From positions 372,001 to 436,000 of the forward strand of contig JAWPHD010000007.1 of the NCBI GenBank assembly GCA_037043455.1: a stretch of 64,000 nucleotides of DNA. Reading direction: 5' to 3'. Below the pieces are notes generated by a model. It was not told the origin of the DNA. It saw nothing but the letters and a program-made list of their open reading frames with translations, and made no database searches. A program made the position numbers and the translations under genes. Below, piece by piece: positions 1 through 12,110 of this stretch (within the stretch, counting starts at the first letter, position 1; the number at the start of each line of letters is the position of its first letter). Source of the DNA: Cyrtodaria siliqua (Eukaryota > Mollusca > Bivalvia > Adapedonta > Hiatellidae).

Positions 1-150
1 AGCCCTATTGTCAACCTTTTTGTGTTTGTGATGTCGTTTGCATTTTTTATAACTTTTGCCTTTTCGTTTGTCTGTTTGCGTGTTTGTTTTTGTGTTTTGT
101 GGTTGACTGTCGTCCTTGAATGCTGCTTTCCCTGTGCGATATTTTTAGGC
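1..150 (+). mobile_element. PLE family 1, 3' tail fragment
   Basis: This is the 3'-terminal tail of the dominant retroelement of the window. It runs from 'CCTATTGTCAACC' through 'TGTGTTTGTGATGTCGTTTG' to 'TTGAATGCTGCTTTCCCTG'. The same tail ends the longer copies, such as the one at 53,424-55,018 on the other strand, so this is either a 5'-truncated insertion or the end of a copy that starts left of the window. It has no coding capacity. Confidence 0.65.
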
Positions 151-1024
151 TTTTTTAAATTACAGAAATTGAATCAATGAAAGATTTAAGCATAAATACA
201 TGTTGTAAAATCTGTTTATCTCTATGCCACGAACATAAACATTACAATGGGATTCTATGGATAATTGACTTTGGTGTGAGACGTGTATATGAATATCCGA
301 AGCAGAAAAGGGCCTCAAATCAAACGAAATGCCTATATTAAAAGATTGTTTGGAGTTGTTTGTTTGTTTGTTATTTTGCAGTATAGTGCTTCTTTGGGTA
401 TACTAAAGCTTAGATAACAGTATCGCCATAAATCTGGCGACAACACATCAGATGGCTTCCGATGATACTCCTGCCATTGAGCAGACGATACAAAATGCTT
501 TCTAATAACGTTTTGGTAAATATAATTTGACTTTAATCCAAGATATATTAATAGTAACATTCTTTTGTAATGTACTTTCATATAAAAACATATTAGAGGC
601 ATGTAGGGGAAACAGTTACCCTGGACAAACTTATTCCTCTTTTTTCCTTCAGATTTGACAGTTGAAATTGATACATTACTGATTATTGATAAAAGTCAGA
701 CTTTTTTGTATGTAAAAATAATAAAAAATAATAGTATAGTTGAATTTTTAGTGTATTTGACCTTTTGACCCCTGGGGCGGAGTTAAAAATAATGTTGCTC
801 TTGCAAGTTGTCATGATGTGGCGAAGTCATACACTAAATTTGATTGAATTACGACTAGTGGCTTAGGAGGAGTTACGCAACGGACGGACGGACGGACTGA
901 CGTACGGAAGGACGGACAGGAATACATCGAGAAATGTATATCGAGGAATGCTGTTATGGTATCCGACTGTTGGCGTTATTCAACATGAGCTCTGGTGGAT
1001 AAATATTAGTGACCATATGAGTAA
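151..1024. other. No gene seen; GGAC-type repeat at 875-920
   Basis: There is AT-rich sequence without a convincing coding region. An 89-codon open frame on the minus strand (333-602) matches nothing I recognise and looks accidental. Around 875-920 there is a short run of GGACGGACGGAC-type repeats, preceded by a degenerate 'TGACCTTTTGACCCC' stretch. This recalls the more intact tandem repeat at 9.3-10.3 kb. Confidence 0.4.
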
Positions 1025-1405
1025 AGGACGGATTATCAATAAGTATAAAAGTCGAGCAGGAAATGCAGCCTTCACAGAACACAGTCAACCCAAAAACACG
1101 CAAAACGACACACATGAATGTTAATGTTAATAAGGAACAAAGGCATATGACGTCACAAACACAAACTTGGATTGACAATAGGGCTACCACCTTGGAAAAA
1201 AGGCGGCTGAGGGTTTAAACCAGGCTCTAGGATTCACCAAACCTCACACTTACCCTACTGTCTTCCCAATAAAACGGGACAGTGTAAATAAAGAAATCCC
1301 CGCCATAGAAATCCTCGCCATAAACTATTTTCTAACCAACAAGGAAGCAATAATAGGCAATATAAGTAAAACACAAAGATGCTCGTGTATATATAAAACT
1401 ACTTG
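1025..1405 (-). mobile_element. PLE family 1, 3' untranslated tail
   Basis: Read on the minus strand this is the 3' UTR of family 1. It contains the blocks 'CCTCACACTTACCCTACTGT', 'AAAACGGGACAGTGTAAATA' and 'CAACAAGGAAGCAATAATAG' (plus-strand spelling), in the same order as at 53,424-53,800. It is 5'-truncated just before the coding end, so no protein remains. Confidence 0.7.
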
Positions 1406-1504
1406 AAAATGTTTCATTGATACTTTGAAACCTTGATTAATATTGTCAATGCCCATTTCAATTTACAGCGCATGTTCACATTTAACATCGATGAAATTAA
1501 AATA

Positions 1505-2130
1505 TTATAATGTTAATGTGGTTGACTGTCCTCCTTGAATGCTACTTTCCCTGTCCGATTTTTTATATTTCTTTTTCTGTTATTTTTTCATAGTTTACAC
1601 AATGTTTTCAGTTTAAACATGAAAGTGCATTGTATTGCTGTAAAAGATATTGTACGTTGAGTCTTTCTCCAGATACTCAGGCAGATGTCATCAAAGCCTT
1701 TGATGTCACCTCTCGGTATCCGTATAATATATTAAACATTGACGATCCCTTCTTTTCTACAATTGTAAATAATATATAGTTATTACCACAAACAGCTGAA
1801 AAAAGCTTATTAGTCTGATACTGTCGCTTTTTTTTCTCGATTAATAACACAATGTATGACAAGACATATGATCTTAATTTCGATATCATTACAGTAGCTC
1901 TTAATTCATTTTACGCATATTCAATCACAGGTATTTTAAGAACCCGTTAATGAAACTGTACTGTAGTATATAATCTGAACACCTGGACAGAGTTTTGATA
2001 ATCGGTTTTATACTTTCATTTTGCTCTTATTGTGTGGGTTAGTTTCTTTAACTATCCACGCGTAAACGGAGACGTTCCCATAGCAACATTTCATGGGGTT
2101 TAATTATATTTCTCCATTCTTTAAAAGCGT
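1505..2130 (+). pseudogene. PLE family 1 reverse transcriptase, C-terminal part
   Basis: A short tail end (1,505-1,572) is followed from about 1,630 by a decayed coding segment. The segment SLSPDTQADVI is readable, and the usual YLDD catalytic box is altered to YPYNILNIDD. About 150 bp of unrelated-looking sequence follows, then the downstream motif NGDVP at about 2,065-2,085. These segments match the better preserved minus-strand copy at 54,501-54,854. Stops and gaps make it non-functional. Confidence 0.6.
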
Positions 2131-2199
2131 GTTTTTGAAATCACGTGTAACAATATCAGTCTTTTATCTACATACTAGTTTTAAACTGTCTGGAACACT

Positions 2200-2965
2200 T
2201 TTCCTGTCTTCGATTACGTTGATCGATGAGGAAGTAGACACAATCTTGTATTTGTGATATCCTATATATATATATATATAATACTGCTTCGATAATTCAA
2301 AGCTATTATATATAACATGTTCTTCGACCCCATATTGACATGGATTCTGACCTCGTCAGACATGTTCTAAAATTACTAATAAGGGTATTGATTTTACTGA
2401 CTTACATAGCATTTTTCGAGATAATCGTGTAATTGATCATATTCCAAAATATTTCAAACATTCGGAAAACTTAATTATAAAAAGAAAACATTATCAAAAT
2501 AGTTCATGACCTTAACATAGAAAACAACACGCCTAAGTAATGTGTCTGTAAGAATTCAATATGTTTATTGGCTCCAGCATCACTGGTAATTTTGAAATTA
2601 TCGATAAATGTATACGTTTTTTGTTTTCTGAACGTCCGAGGTATATATAGCCGTCGCTGTTGATGTGTGTCGTGCTCAGATCGCCTAATCCATTAACGAT
2701 TTTAGTTAAAATGGTGTCGTAGAGAATATACAGACCCGATCGCAATTTGGAAAATGTCTATTCTTAAAATAGTAGATATTTGTATTAGCTTTTTATACAG
2801 TTAGCCCTTCTTTACTTCTTCCGAGACCTAGCTTTTCGTTTCGTAATTTGAAATCGGGCATATTAATCAGTGCATTGCTTTCAAGGCTGAAATAAATGAA
2901 ACTCAAAAGACGCTCCCAACAATGTACTGGATTTACAAATTGCACAAACAAAGTTATAACTATAG
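2200..2965 (+). pseudogene. PLE family 1, 5' leader and N-terminal RT region
   Basis: The segment at 2,210-2,340 matches the tandem leader at 22,486-23,011. It is followed by N-terminal coding remains: GIDFTDLHSIFRDNRV-type sequence near 2,385-2,440, the 'MVS..' block near 2,710, and the 'YWIYKLHK' box near 2,920-2,945. Because the C-terminal half of another copy lies just upstream (1,630-2,130) on the same strand, the two are arranged head-to-tail, which is usual for Penelope-like elements. Many frameshifts are present. Confidence 0.6.
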
Positions 2966-2966
2966 A

Positions 2967-3968
2967 TATAAAAATCGCATTCAAGGACGATAGTCAACCA
3001 CAAACACACACAGAAACAAAGAACCTCTTTAAAGATGAATAAAAGGCCAAAAATGGCATCACAAACACAAAAGGGTGAACAATAGGGCTACGCCTTGGAA
3101 CAGTCTGTGGCAAAAAATGCTGCTGGGGATTTAAACCAGGTTATTTGGTGCACCAAACTTACACTACTGTCATTCCAATAAAACGGGACAGAGTAAATAA
3201 AGAAATCCCCTCCATGAACTATTCTCTAACCAACAAGGCAGTGTTTATAGGCAATATACATAAAACACAAATATGCTCGTGTATATATACTGAAGAAAAC
3301 AGAAACGCGACACGGGAATTTCAGCTATATATTGTATGTACAATATGCTGCTGTTAATCGAATGGTACATGGCTACGTAAGATCTTTCTTCTTGAAAAAA
3401 GGACTAAAACAACACTTAACACAGCAACTAGTATTTCTGCAAAGTTTTATTATTGACAGAGTACGCGTTTAGCGCAAACTTAGAATGCAAACTCTTTACG
3501 TTAAATGCAGTACTGAGCTGGCTCAGTTTTTCAAAGAGGAGCTTCAACATTTATGAATATCTTGTTACAACGTGTATGATTAAAACGTCTACAGCATCAC
3601 AGTTGTGTCCTTTCTGACTAACTAGCTGCAACTTGTTTTTATTACAAAACATCTTGGGATTTCTTTGGTAAATATATGGAATTAAGTCTGCAGTATATAC
3701 AATATATAACGGAAATTCCCGTGTCGCGTTTCTTTTTCCTTGCAGTATATAAATACAATAAAACAATAGTCTCGAAAGCCACAAAGAAGGTACTCAAAGA
3801 AGCCATAGCAACAAGAGAACAAACCATTGAGGAAAGCATAGTGGCGAACTGTAAGTGGGTCCACCACCAAGCATACAGTGCGTTGCAAAATGATAGAGTC
3901 ATAACCTCTTTTGTTAAACCTTTTAACAAGTTTAACACAGATAGTATGAAAGTGATCATGACCACTTG
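2967..3968 (-). mobile_element. PLE family 1 3' region, split by a MITE
   Basis: Minus-strand 3' UTR (2,967-3,289) and coding end (3,746-3,968) of a family 1 copy are collinear with the copy at 53,424-54,120. The two halves join cleanly in the middle of the 'GCTCGTGTATATATAAATAC' block if the MITE at 3,290-3,745 is taken out. The coding end carries the remains of the KRFNKRGYD/ILQRTVCLVVDP segment. Confidence 0.7.
3290..3745. mobile_element. 456-bp MITE with ~60-bp terminal inverted repeats
   Basis: The left end begins CTGAAGAAAACAGAAACGCG and the right end, reverse-complemented, begins CTGCAAGGAAAAAGAAACGC. Similarity continues inward for about 60 bp (GACACGGGAATTTC and a TATATTGTAT stretch). 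The element sits inside a PLE 3' UTR, and the flanks are TATATA on both sides, consistent with a target-site duplication in TA-rich DNA. There is no transposase, so this is a non-autonomous DNA transposon of unassigned superfamily. Confidence 0.7.
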
Positions 3969-3974
3969 ACAATG

Positions 3975-4096
3975 TTTACTTATATTGCCTATTAGTGCTG
4001 CCTTGTTGGTTAGAGAACAGTTCATGGCGGGGATATCTTTATTTACACTGTCGCGTTTTATTGAAATGACAGTAGGGTAAGTGTGAGGTTTGGTTG
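3975..4096 (+). mobile_element. PLE family 1, 3' UTR fragment
   Basis: Plus-strand copy of the 3' UTR blocks 'TTATATTGCCTATTA', 'TTGGTTAGAGAACAGTTCAT' and 'GACAGTAGGGTAAGTGTGAG'. It abuts the minus-strand copy to its left, giving a tail-to-tail arrangement. It breaks off where the satellite begins. Confidence 0.65.
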
Positions 4097-4870
4097 TCGC
4101 CAATAATTCTCCTTAACCGCTTGTTGGATTTCGACGACGTAGCATTTTAACCTTAAATTGGTTTTCGAAAAATACCCCTCCTCAACTGCTTGTTGGAAAT
4201 CGGCGAAATTTGACAGAAAGAATTGGTATAACATCTAATTGTGAATATCATGTTTATGTTCCGGTTCGATGGTTTTTGACGTAGATATGGTCCTTTTGAA
4301 ATTTTAACTTGAAAGTTGTTGTCGCCGCTACTCATCCTAAACCGCTTTTGGATTTCGATGAAACTTGGTAGGGAATATCAGTAAGATGTCTAGTTGTGCA
4401 TATCGCTTTTTTGTTCCGGTTCGATGATTTTTGACGAAGTTTAGGCCCTTTGACATTTTAACTTGAAATTTGTTATCGCCACTGCTGCTCTTCAGCTACT
4501 TGTTGTATTTCGGCGAAGATTGACAGTAAGCATCGATGTAATGTCTAGTTATGCATATCACCTTTATGTTGTGGTTCGATGATTTTTGACGGAGTGGAGT
4601 TATTGCATTTTGACATTTTAACTTTAAATTTCTCCGCCACTTCACCTCCTAAACCGATTGTTGGATTTCAAGGAAAATTGTTAAGAAGCATATAATTGTA
4701 TATGATATCTAGTTGTGCATATCCCATGTGCGTTTCAGTTCAATAATTTTTTAACAGTGTTATGGCCCTTTGATATTTTAACTTTAAATTTGTTGTCGCC
4801 GCTACCCTTCCTAAACCACTTGTTGGATTTACATCAATATGTTTCTAACACTACCAGGTCAATATGAATG
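4096..4870. repeat. ~157-bp tandem satellite, about five diverged units
   Basis: The marker GTCGCC/ATCGCC recurs at 4,321, 4,475, 4,632 and 4,795, giving unit lengths of about 154-163 bp, with a shorter leading unit from 4,096. Each unit carries 'CTTGTTGGATTTCG', 'TCTAGTTGTGCATAT', 'GGTTCGATGATTTTTGAC' and 'CCCTTTGACATTTTAACTT' in that order. Units are diverged, so the array is old. Confidence 0.8.
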
Positions 4871-7284
4871 ACCTTGACCTACTTTTCGGACTTAAGAGAT
4901 AATTAACTCTAAATTTTTGTTTTATTGACTGACAGCGCTACAGCGGATCATACGTGTCCAATGGACACATTTTCTAGTTTTAGTATTGCTTTTGTCTTTT
5001 TATTTTACATAAAAACAATTTTCCACAAATCCTCAATATATATCCAAACATATTCACCAAACATATCTTAACAAGGTTATGCCCTATCCACTATCAACCT
5101 AACCTTAACAAGTTTGTGCTGTTGGGGGAGACATCTGGTTTTTTCAACCACCTCCCCTAATTGTTGTTTTGATCTATGCGCGTTTGTGGTTGTCTGCAGT
5201 CCTTGCATACTTCATTTCTTATTCGACTTTTATGTTTACTTTTATACTTAAATATAATGGCATGGCCTTAATAATTCGTTTCAAACTATTAAACAAATGA
5301 AATATTATGATTTGTAAACTGTGTTTAAAATTGGAATAAAGCAATATAAAAAGATTGGACAGGGAAAGTAGCATTCAAGGAGGACAAGTTGATGTTGCAT
5401 TTAAAATGAATCTGAATGGAAAACTTGTCTAATCAAATGTAGTGCTGATTGTTTGTAATTAAATGCTGAAATTATATAATTTCTTTCCAAATTTATTTCG
5501 TGTGTATGCATATCTTTGCGGAATTCATTATGACGTTTTTTTGTGAGATTTAAATATGTAAATCGCCTAGTATACTAACGCTGTTTTGTATTCATGTCGC
5601 GTACAGTTCTGTTTTTAATTTTACTGACGCACAGAAACCGATCCCTTTTAATACATCCCCAGTATGCTGTTGTAGTTGTACAGAGGTAGAAGATACATCG
5701 ATAATGCCATATTCATTGAATCAATTGCTTTTGAGGATATATGGGGGACTATTTCACAATCGTAGACGAGTCTCAAGCTCGGATGTTCTTTATCAACAAC
5801 ATTTATGGCGGCGTTTTCGTTGAAGTACTTGCTTACGAGCGAATGTTTCCGCGAGGGAACTGTTGGTAACGTAAATGTTTTTCCTGTTATCACGTTTAAT
5901 CTCAGTCGGGTTTAGTCAAATTCATACATTATTTTTAAATAAGCATGTCATATAACGTCTATTAAATAAGTCTCGTGTTATACATATAATAAAATTTAAA
6001 AAAAAAGGAAACAGCCAAGTTATGCAACTGTTTATCGTCATATGACCGTTCATGTATATATATATATAAATATATATATATAAATAAAAACTCTAGCAAT
6101 TATATATATATAACGATGCTTTGTTTTACTAATTATTTTCGATTTAGTTGATTGGAATGCTATGCACGTATACTAAACATGTATACTTCCGATCAATTTG
6201 ATGCAATTAAAAATATCTTAAGAATATACAAAGATATGTTGATGTAATACATTATTTCATTGATAATCGAGATAATACATTTGAACCATTCACTCACATG
6301 CTTGAAATACTTATCAAAAGCAAAACAGGTAATCGTCAATCGATAAAACTGATTTATACTATGCTTCCTTATTTTTTTTAAATTAATAAATGTTAGTACT
6401 ACTCATTAAATAAATCTTGCTATTACATTATAGTTCAATACTGCGTTATTACCGATATGTTACAATGCGTGTATTATCATCACATAACTAACAACATTAG
6501 TATGCACATAGACTTAATTCTAAGTTTGGAAAGGAATACCAACCGTTTATACAGTTTTAAACACTGCCTTGATTACCATTGTATGGACATAGCATGGTGT
6601 GGATTTTTATTGAAACAATCTCTTTTAAATAGGATGACACTTGCGTTAAAATATGGTTTGGATGCACGCTAGAAAGTGTTTATACCCCCAGTGGCATTTT
6701 TTACAACCGACCGTTCCGATATCGTCAACACGTTTATGTTTGTCGGGACTCATACGTTGAATCTTTATATCATTGTTATTGTTGTTTGTTTTAAATGCAT
6801 GTTTTTACTGTGAATTCTTTGTTTCCTATTTGAAACGTATTGTATCTGCCTGATTCATTTGATACTAATTATTAGGACAGACACACAGACAGACAGACAG
6901 ACTTTTTATTCAGACTTGTACAAAGTATATCGTCTACAATACATACATATTAGCATATATGATGTCAACGTATTAAGCATGAGAAAGCTTTAACACACTA
7001 ATGAAGATAACCTCCATTCATACCCTATAATCGGGTGAAACATACAATCTAATCAAGAAAGAGGCATCAAACACGTCATGAAAATGTATAAGTGTATACT
7101 AATGTAAACATGTTTCCGTACAGCTGAATAGATAGATAGAATACAGATGCAATATTTAAACGGCTTTTCTTATTAAAAAGCATTTTCACGGTAATGTTTA
7201 TTTCTAAACTTAAAGTTTGTAAATCATATCGTAGTAGAAGTTAAGGTGTGATAGTTCTTATCGTAGAACAGTTCTATCTTTGTA
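4871..7284. other. No gene seen; AT-rich, small PLE remnant
   Basis: A 45-bp PLE tail remnant (GGACAGGGAAAGTAGCATTC) lies at 5,345-5,388. An (AT)n-rich microsatellite is at 6,055-6,115 and a CAGA run at 6,880-6,902. An 81-codon minus frame at 5,648-5,893 has fairly ordinary composition but no recognisable motif or splice context. I would not call it a gene. Confidence 0.4.
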
Positions 7285-7385
7285 TTTTAAAAGCAGATCT
7301 GACTCAATAAAACCGAGTCTGCTGCTTTATTCTCTTAATTGTGTTTGTTCCTCACAAAGGATCACCTTTATCAGTATTTATTACA
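7285..7385 (+). repeat. Tail-2 repeat copy
   Basis: This short interspersed repeat is marked by the near-palindrome ACTCAATAAAACCGAGT followed by CTGCTGCTTTATTCTCTTAA and GGATCACCTTTATCAGTATT. Related copies lie at 21,900, 27,455, 30,030 (weak), 42,945, 43,300 and 56,543. At 43,300 it directly follows the coding end of PLE family 2, so it is probably that family's 3' tail. Confidence 0.65.
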
Positions 7386-8794
7386 AACATAACAGAGTTT
7401 TAAAGAGTTTGGGTATTAGTGACGTCGATTGTTGATGTCATGACTTTTTTTTTCTTGTTGGATAGATGGCAGATGAATAACATTGTCGTTTGCATGTTTT
7501 AATCTTTTGCGTTTTTAGGATATGTTTAAAGGTATAAGCTTCTGTCATTTCTGTGACGTCATTTATGACGACAATACAATATATTTACATTCGAATTTAA
7601 AATCTGAATGCCAAAAGTTGTATGTCTACCTTTATTTTGTAACGATTGACGTTCAAATGATTGTTTTTATTTTTTAAAGTTATATCGAAGTACCAGAGAA
7701 TTGATAAATATATTCTTATTCAAAAGTTAACCGTTATTGAGATATATGTCGTAATTCCTTTTTACTTTTATCGCATCCGTTTGGCCCTGACCTTTGACCT
7801 GGGGACCTGATTTTCTCCAAACTGGTTAAAGCCTTTAAGAATAAAATCCATGGCATTGCATATTTGATGATGTTAGCTGGTTCGGTTCTTGCTATAGTCG
7901 TATTTTTTAACTCATATGTAAACTAGTATTGCTGCAATATTGGATGACGTCGTGACGTCACAATGTTTCGTTCTGACAGAGCCAATAACACGTATTAAAA
8001 CACCAATAAACATGCTCAACGACAGGCCTTGAAGGAAACAAAATCATCATGTGTATATAATGCAAACTTCGAGTCACAGTGGAGGCCATCTTAACACTTG
8101 GTAGAACACCAAAAACACACATCTGATATCTAGCAATAGTTTTGCAAAATCCATGATGCGGTTCTTGAAAAGAACATTTTTTTAAGGCTTTTGCCATTTT
8201 TAGAAACAGCGACTCACTGTCATATGCATGAATCGACGATTCGATGTGAATCCATTAATTTAAGAATACATTAAACCAACCTAGTATTGTGTTAAAAACA
8301 TATATGCCTACCTTTTATTGTGTATTCAACATTTTACACAAGTGTTTCCAAACCCATCTAGTACATCTAATAAATACAGATCGACTACTTTTATTTTAGC
8401 CATATTCAGCAACTTCAGAAACGATTAATTTCTGATTGATTCGTGATTATCAACGCTTACGAGCATTGTTGCTTGTAAATTGGAATTATTGATGCATGTA
8501 AGTGGAAATCATACAGATGTCACAACATTACACACCAAAACACCGCTTCTCAGAATTCTAATTCATATAAATGACGTATTTGAGTTGAAAGCTTCTCGCT
8601 CAAACGCGTAACCGATAAAACTCAATTCAAATGAACGATGTCGAAAGTGACGTTTATTAATTATTATTGAATAGGTTGCTGTAGTATCCTATAAACCTAC
8701 AGTGCATGTTAAATGTTTAAAGATGAAGTTGCAGTATTTAAATCAAAAGGACGTATTAAAACTATAACGATATTTCGCGTCAGTATAAACTTAA
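7386..8794. other. No gene seen
   Basis: AT-rich sequence with no coding stretch I can support. A minus frame at 7,958-8,197 (79 codons) has no recognisable domain, repeat or signal peptide and is probably chance. Confidence 0.35.
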
Positions 8795-9015
8795 ACTGGA
8801 AATGTAGCATCAAAGGACCACAGTCAACAAAAACAATAAAAGATGAATAAAAGGCAAAATATGACATCACAAACATAAACGGGTTGACTTCAGGGCTACC
8901 GCTTCAGCAAGATCAGTGGCGAAAGAGACCGTTGGGGTATTAAATCAGGTCACAATAAAAAGGACAGTGTAAAATAAAGATATCTTCGTCAGGTAATATT
9001 ATCTAACAACAAGAA
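8795..9015 (-). mobile_element. PLE family 1 tail, diverged
   Basis: A minus-strand 3' tail is recognised from 'GGAAATGTAGCATCAAAGGA', 'ATGACATCACAAACA', 'GGGCTACCGCTT' and 'AAAGGACAGTGTAAAATAAA'. It is more diverged than the copies at 19,990 and 51,592 and has lost most of the C-rich middle block. Confidence 0.55.
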
Positions 9016-9029
9016 ATGTCACAGTAAGT

Positions 9030-10318
9030 GACAAAATGCCCCCGAAGTGACCTGTAAGTGTGACCTTGACTTTGGAGCAATAAGAAACCAACAGATATAT
9101 TTAAAAATTATTAAAAAAAAAAAAAAAAAAAAAATATATATATTCAAATAAACAACAAATTCAAAGAATTTAAAATAAATGAATAAAAAAATAATAAGAA
9201 TAATTAAAAAAAAATTAAATTTTTTTTTTTTTTAGCAATTGTGAGAAGTTATTTGAAAATCCATCCATTATTGTCAGAGTTATGAAGCGGACACCAGTGT
9301 ACAGACGAACGGATGTTGACGTTTGACCTCTAAGTGTGACCTTGACTTTGGAGCCACGGACCTGGTTTTTGTGTGCGACACGTCGTCTTGTTGTGGTGAG
9401 CAATTGTGCGAAGTTATTTGAAAATCCGTCCATTACTGTCAGAGTTATGAAGCGGACACGATTGTACCGACGAACGGACAGACAGTGTGACTACTATATG
9501 CCACACTTCGGGGGCATAAAAATAAAAAAATACAAAAAAAAATACAAAAAAAAAAATACCAAAAACATAATTTAACCTTTGACCTCTAAGTGTGACCTTG
9601 ACTTTGGAGCCACGGACCTGGTTTTTGTGCGCGACACGTCGTCTTGTTGTGTTGAGCAATTGTGCGAAGTTATTTGAAAATCCGTCCATTATTGTCAGAG
9701 TTATGAAGTTGACATTATTGTACCGACGAACGGACGGGCAGTGCGACTACTATATGCCACCCTTCGGTGGCATGCAAATTAAATAAAATTTAGAAAATCA
9801 ATAAAAAAAAATTCTAAAAAAATTAAAAAACAAAAAGAATTGTGCGCGACACAACATCTTGTTGTGGTGAGCAATTGCGCGAAGTTATTTGAAAATCCGT
9901 CCATTATTGTCAGAGTTATGAAGAGGACACGATTGTACAGACGAACGGATTTTGACCTTTGATCTCTAAGTGTGACCTTGACTTTGGAGCCACGGACCTG
10001 GTTTTTGTGCGCGACACGTCGTCTTGTTGTGGTGAGCAATTGTGCGAAGTTATTTGAAAATCCATCTATTACAGTCAGAGTTATGAAACGGACACGAGTG
10101 TACAGACGAACGGATTTTGACCTTTGACCTCTAAGTGTGACCTTGACTTTGGAGCCAAGGACCTGGTTTTTATGCGCGACACGTCGCCTGGTTGTGGTGA
10201 GCAATTGTGCGAAGTTATTTAAAAACCCGTCCATTATTGTCAGAGTTATGAAACGGACACGATTGTACACGCGAACGGACAAACAGTACGACTACTATAT
10301 GCCACCCTTCGGGGGCAA
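9030..10318 (+). repeat. ~165-bp tandem repeat ending in a small hairpin
   Basis: Units start TGACCTCTAAGTGTGACCTT and contain 'GGAGCCACGGACCTGG', 'GCGACACGTCGTCTTG', 'GAGCAATTGTGCGAAG' and 'GTCAGAGTTATGAAG', followed by ACGAACGGA. Unit starts are near 9,336, 9,592, 9,972 and 10,137. Three blocks end with TATATGCCACCCTTCGGGGGC-like hairpins followed by A-rich linkers. Adjacent units are about 165 bp apart and the larger gaps contain the A-rich linkers. The A-rich ends after the hairpin suggest several independent insertions of one element. Confidence 0.75.
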
Positions 10319-10324
10319 AAAAAT

Positions 10325-12110
10325 AAATAAGTATAAAAGTCGAACAGGAAATGCAGCCATCACAGAACACAGTAAACCCCCAAAAACGTTAAAGGACAAA
10401 CATGAATGGCAATGTTAATAAAGAGTTAAGTCATATGACGTCACAAAGAAAAAAAGGGTTGACAACAGGGCGACCGCCTTGTATCGGTCAATGGCAAAAC
10501 AGGTCAATGGGGGTTAAACCCAGGTTCTAGGGTCCCCAAACCTCACACTTACCCTACTGTCATCCCAATAAAACGGGACAGTGTAAATAAAGAAATTCCC
10601 GCCACGAATTATTCTCTAACCAACAAGGCAGCATTAATAGGCAAAATAAGTAAAAGATGCATATATAAATACAAAATAGCCTAGAGAGTCACACAGACTC
10701 AATGACTTGGCAGAAGCCAGAGCAACACGAGTATAAACCATTGAAGGCACGTCATCATAGGGTCCATAGCCTCTCCAGTCATCGCATAATTAAACAAGAA
10801 AGCACAGTGGCGAACTGTAAATTGGTCCACCATTTATCATGCAGTGCGTTGCAAAATGATAGAGTCATAACCTTGTGTATAATGTAGAAAAATCATAAGT
10901 ACTTATAGATGAAGCTTAACGTTTATTGCAAATTTTATCAAGAACGTCGCCTGAATTTTTAATAGACCAAAATAAATTAATCCAAAAGTTTTCATAAGAT
11001 TTAGCACAATTTTGTTTAACGTGATCTTAACGGCAGTAATGCAAAATGTCAAAAGTTTGGAGAGGTTTTTAATGGTGCAAGAACTAGAATTGGACATAAA
11101 ACAGGCTTTATATGGATGTTTGTGTAATTTGGGAATCCAATACATCGTTGGAAGAAATATAAAAAGATCGGACAGGGAAAGTAGCATTAAAGGAGGACAG
11201 TCAACCACAAAACACAGAAACAAACACGCAAACAGACAAACAAGAAGGCAAAAGTAATATTAAATGCAAACGACATCACAAACACAAAAGGGTTGACAAT
11301 AGGGATGCCGCCTTGGAACGGAAGTCTGTTTTGCTTTTCGTCTGTTCCAGCCTTCAAAGTCTTGCACTGAATGATATGCTTTGGAACAACATTATCTTCA
11401 TTAGATTGCACTGGAGTATACGAATGTGTACTCCCGAGTTGCTGAGGTAAAACATTGAAGTAATGGAGGCGTGAAACAGTAATTATATTATTAACTGCTC
11501 TATCAGCAGGAACTAAAACAAACGTATTATGAAATTTTTGGATTCCCGAGTTAAAATTACGCAATAAAAACCTTGGCCTAGAGGGAAGTAGTGAGAGGTT
11601 TGCCGTATAGAAGTTAATATGGGTATCTATGATGTTAAAATTGTATTTTTCCATGTAGAAAGGAAGTTAGGGTCAGCATGTTCTCTACGACACCATTTAA
11701 TACTAAAATACTCAATGGAGTGGGCGATCTGACCACGACATGCATTAAAATCAATCATAAAAGGCAAACTATACTTCGGATCTTTAGAAAAAAATGCCGA
11801 ATACGTTTATCTATAATATCAAAATTACCAGTAATGACATGAGCGGCCGGAGCATAGCAGAATTTCTATGTTCTACACTCGCTTTCCTTAGGAGTGTTAT
11901 TTACTATATCAAGGTCAGACACTATTTTGTTGTAGTTGAAAATCATATTTCTAATTGGGTTTTTGTACTTATTACATATTATAGCATTTTCGGAGTTTTT
12001 TTTAAATATTTAGGAATAGAATCAACAACACGATATTTTCGAAAAATACATGGTATATCAATAAAATCAATGCCCTTATTAAGATAAAGAATTTTTATAA
12101 AATGTCTGAC
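10325..12110 (-). pseudogene. PLE family 1 copy, internally deleted
   Basis: Read from right to left: N-terminal part (GIDFIDIPCIF near 12,060-12,095; NFNSGIQKFHNTFVLVPADR near 11,500-11,560), the YWIPKLHKHPYK box at about 11,105-11,145, then an abrupt jump near 10,885 to the coding end and 3' UTR (10,325-10,880). The palm region with the catalytic YLDD box is missing, so the copy could not have been active. A second, tail-only copy is inserted at 11,155-11,312. The neighbouring copy at 12,110 onward follows directly in the same orientation. Confidence 0.7.
11155..11312 (-). mobile_element. Nested PLE family 1 tail
   Basis: A 158-bp tail (from ATATAAAAAGATCGGACAGG to TGCCGCCTTGGAACGG) interrupts the N-terminal coding part of the surrounding PLE copy, in the same orientation as its host. 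It is a 5'-truncated insertion into an older copy of its own family. Confidence 0.75.

Noticed and set aside
5648..5893. 81-codon minus frame as a host exon
   Set aside because: No conserved motif, splice sites or neighbouring exons could be identified.
9215..10282. 167- and 91-codon frames with internally repetitive peptides (NNFAQLLTTTRRRVAHKNQV)
   Set aside because: They are translations of the ~165-bp tandem repeat. Unit length divisible by three keeps the frame open; there is no independent support for a protein.
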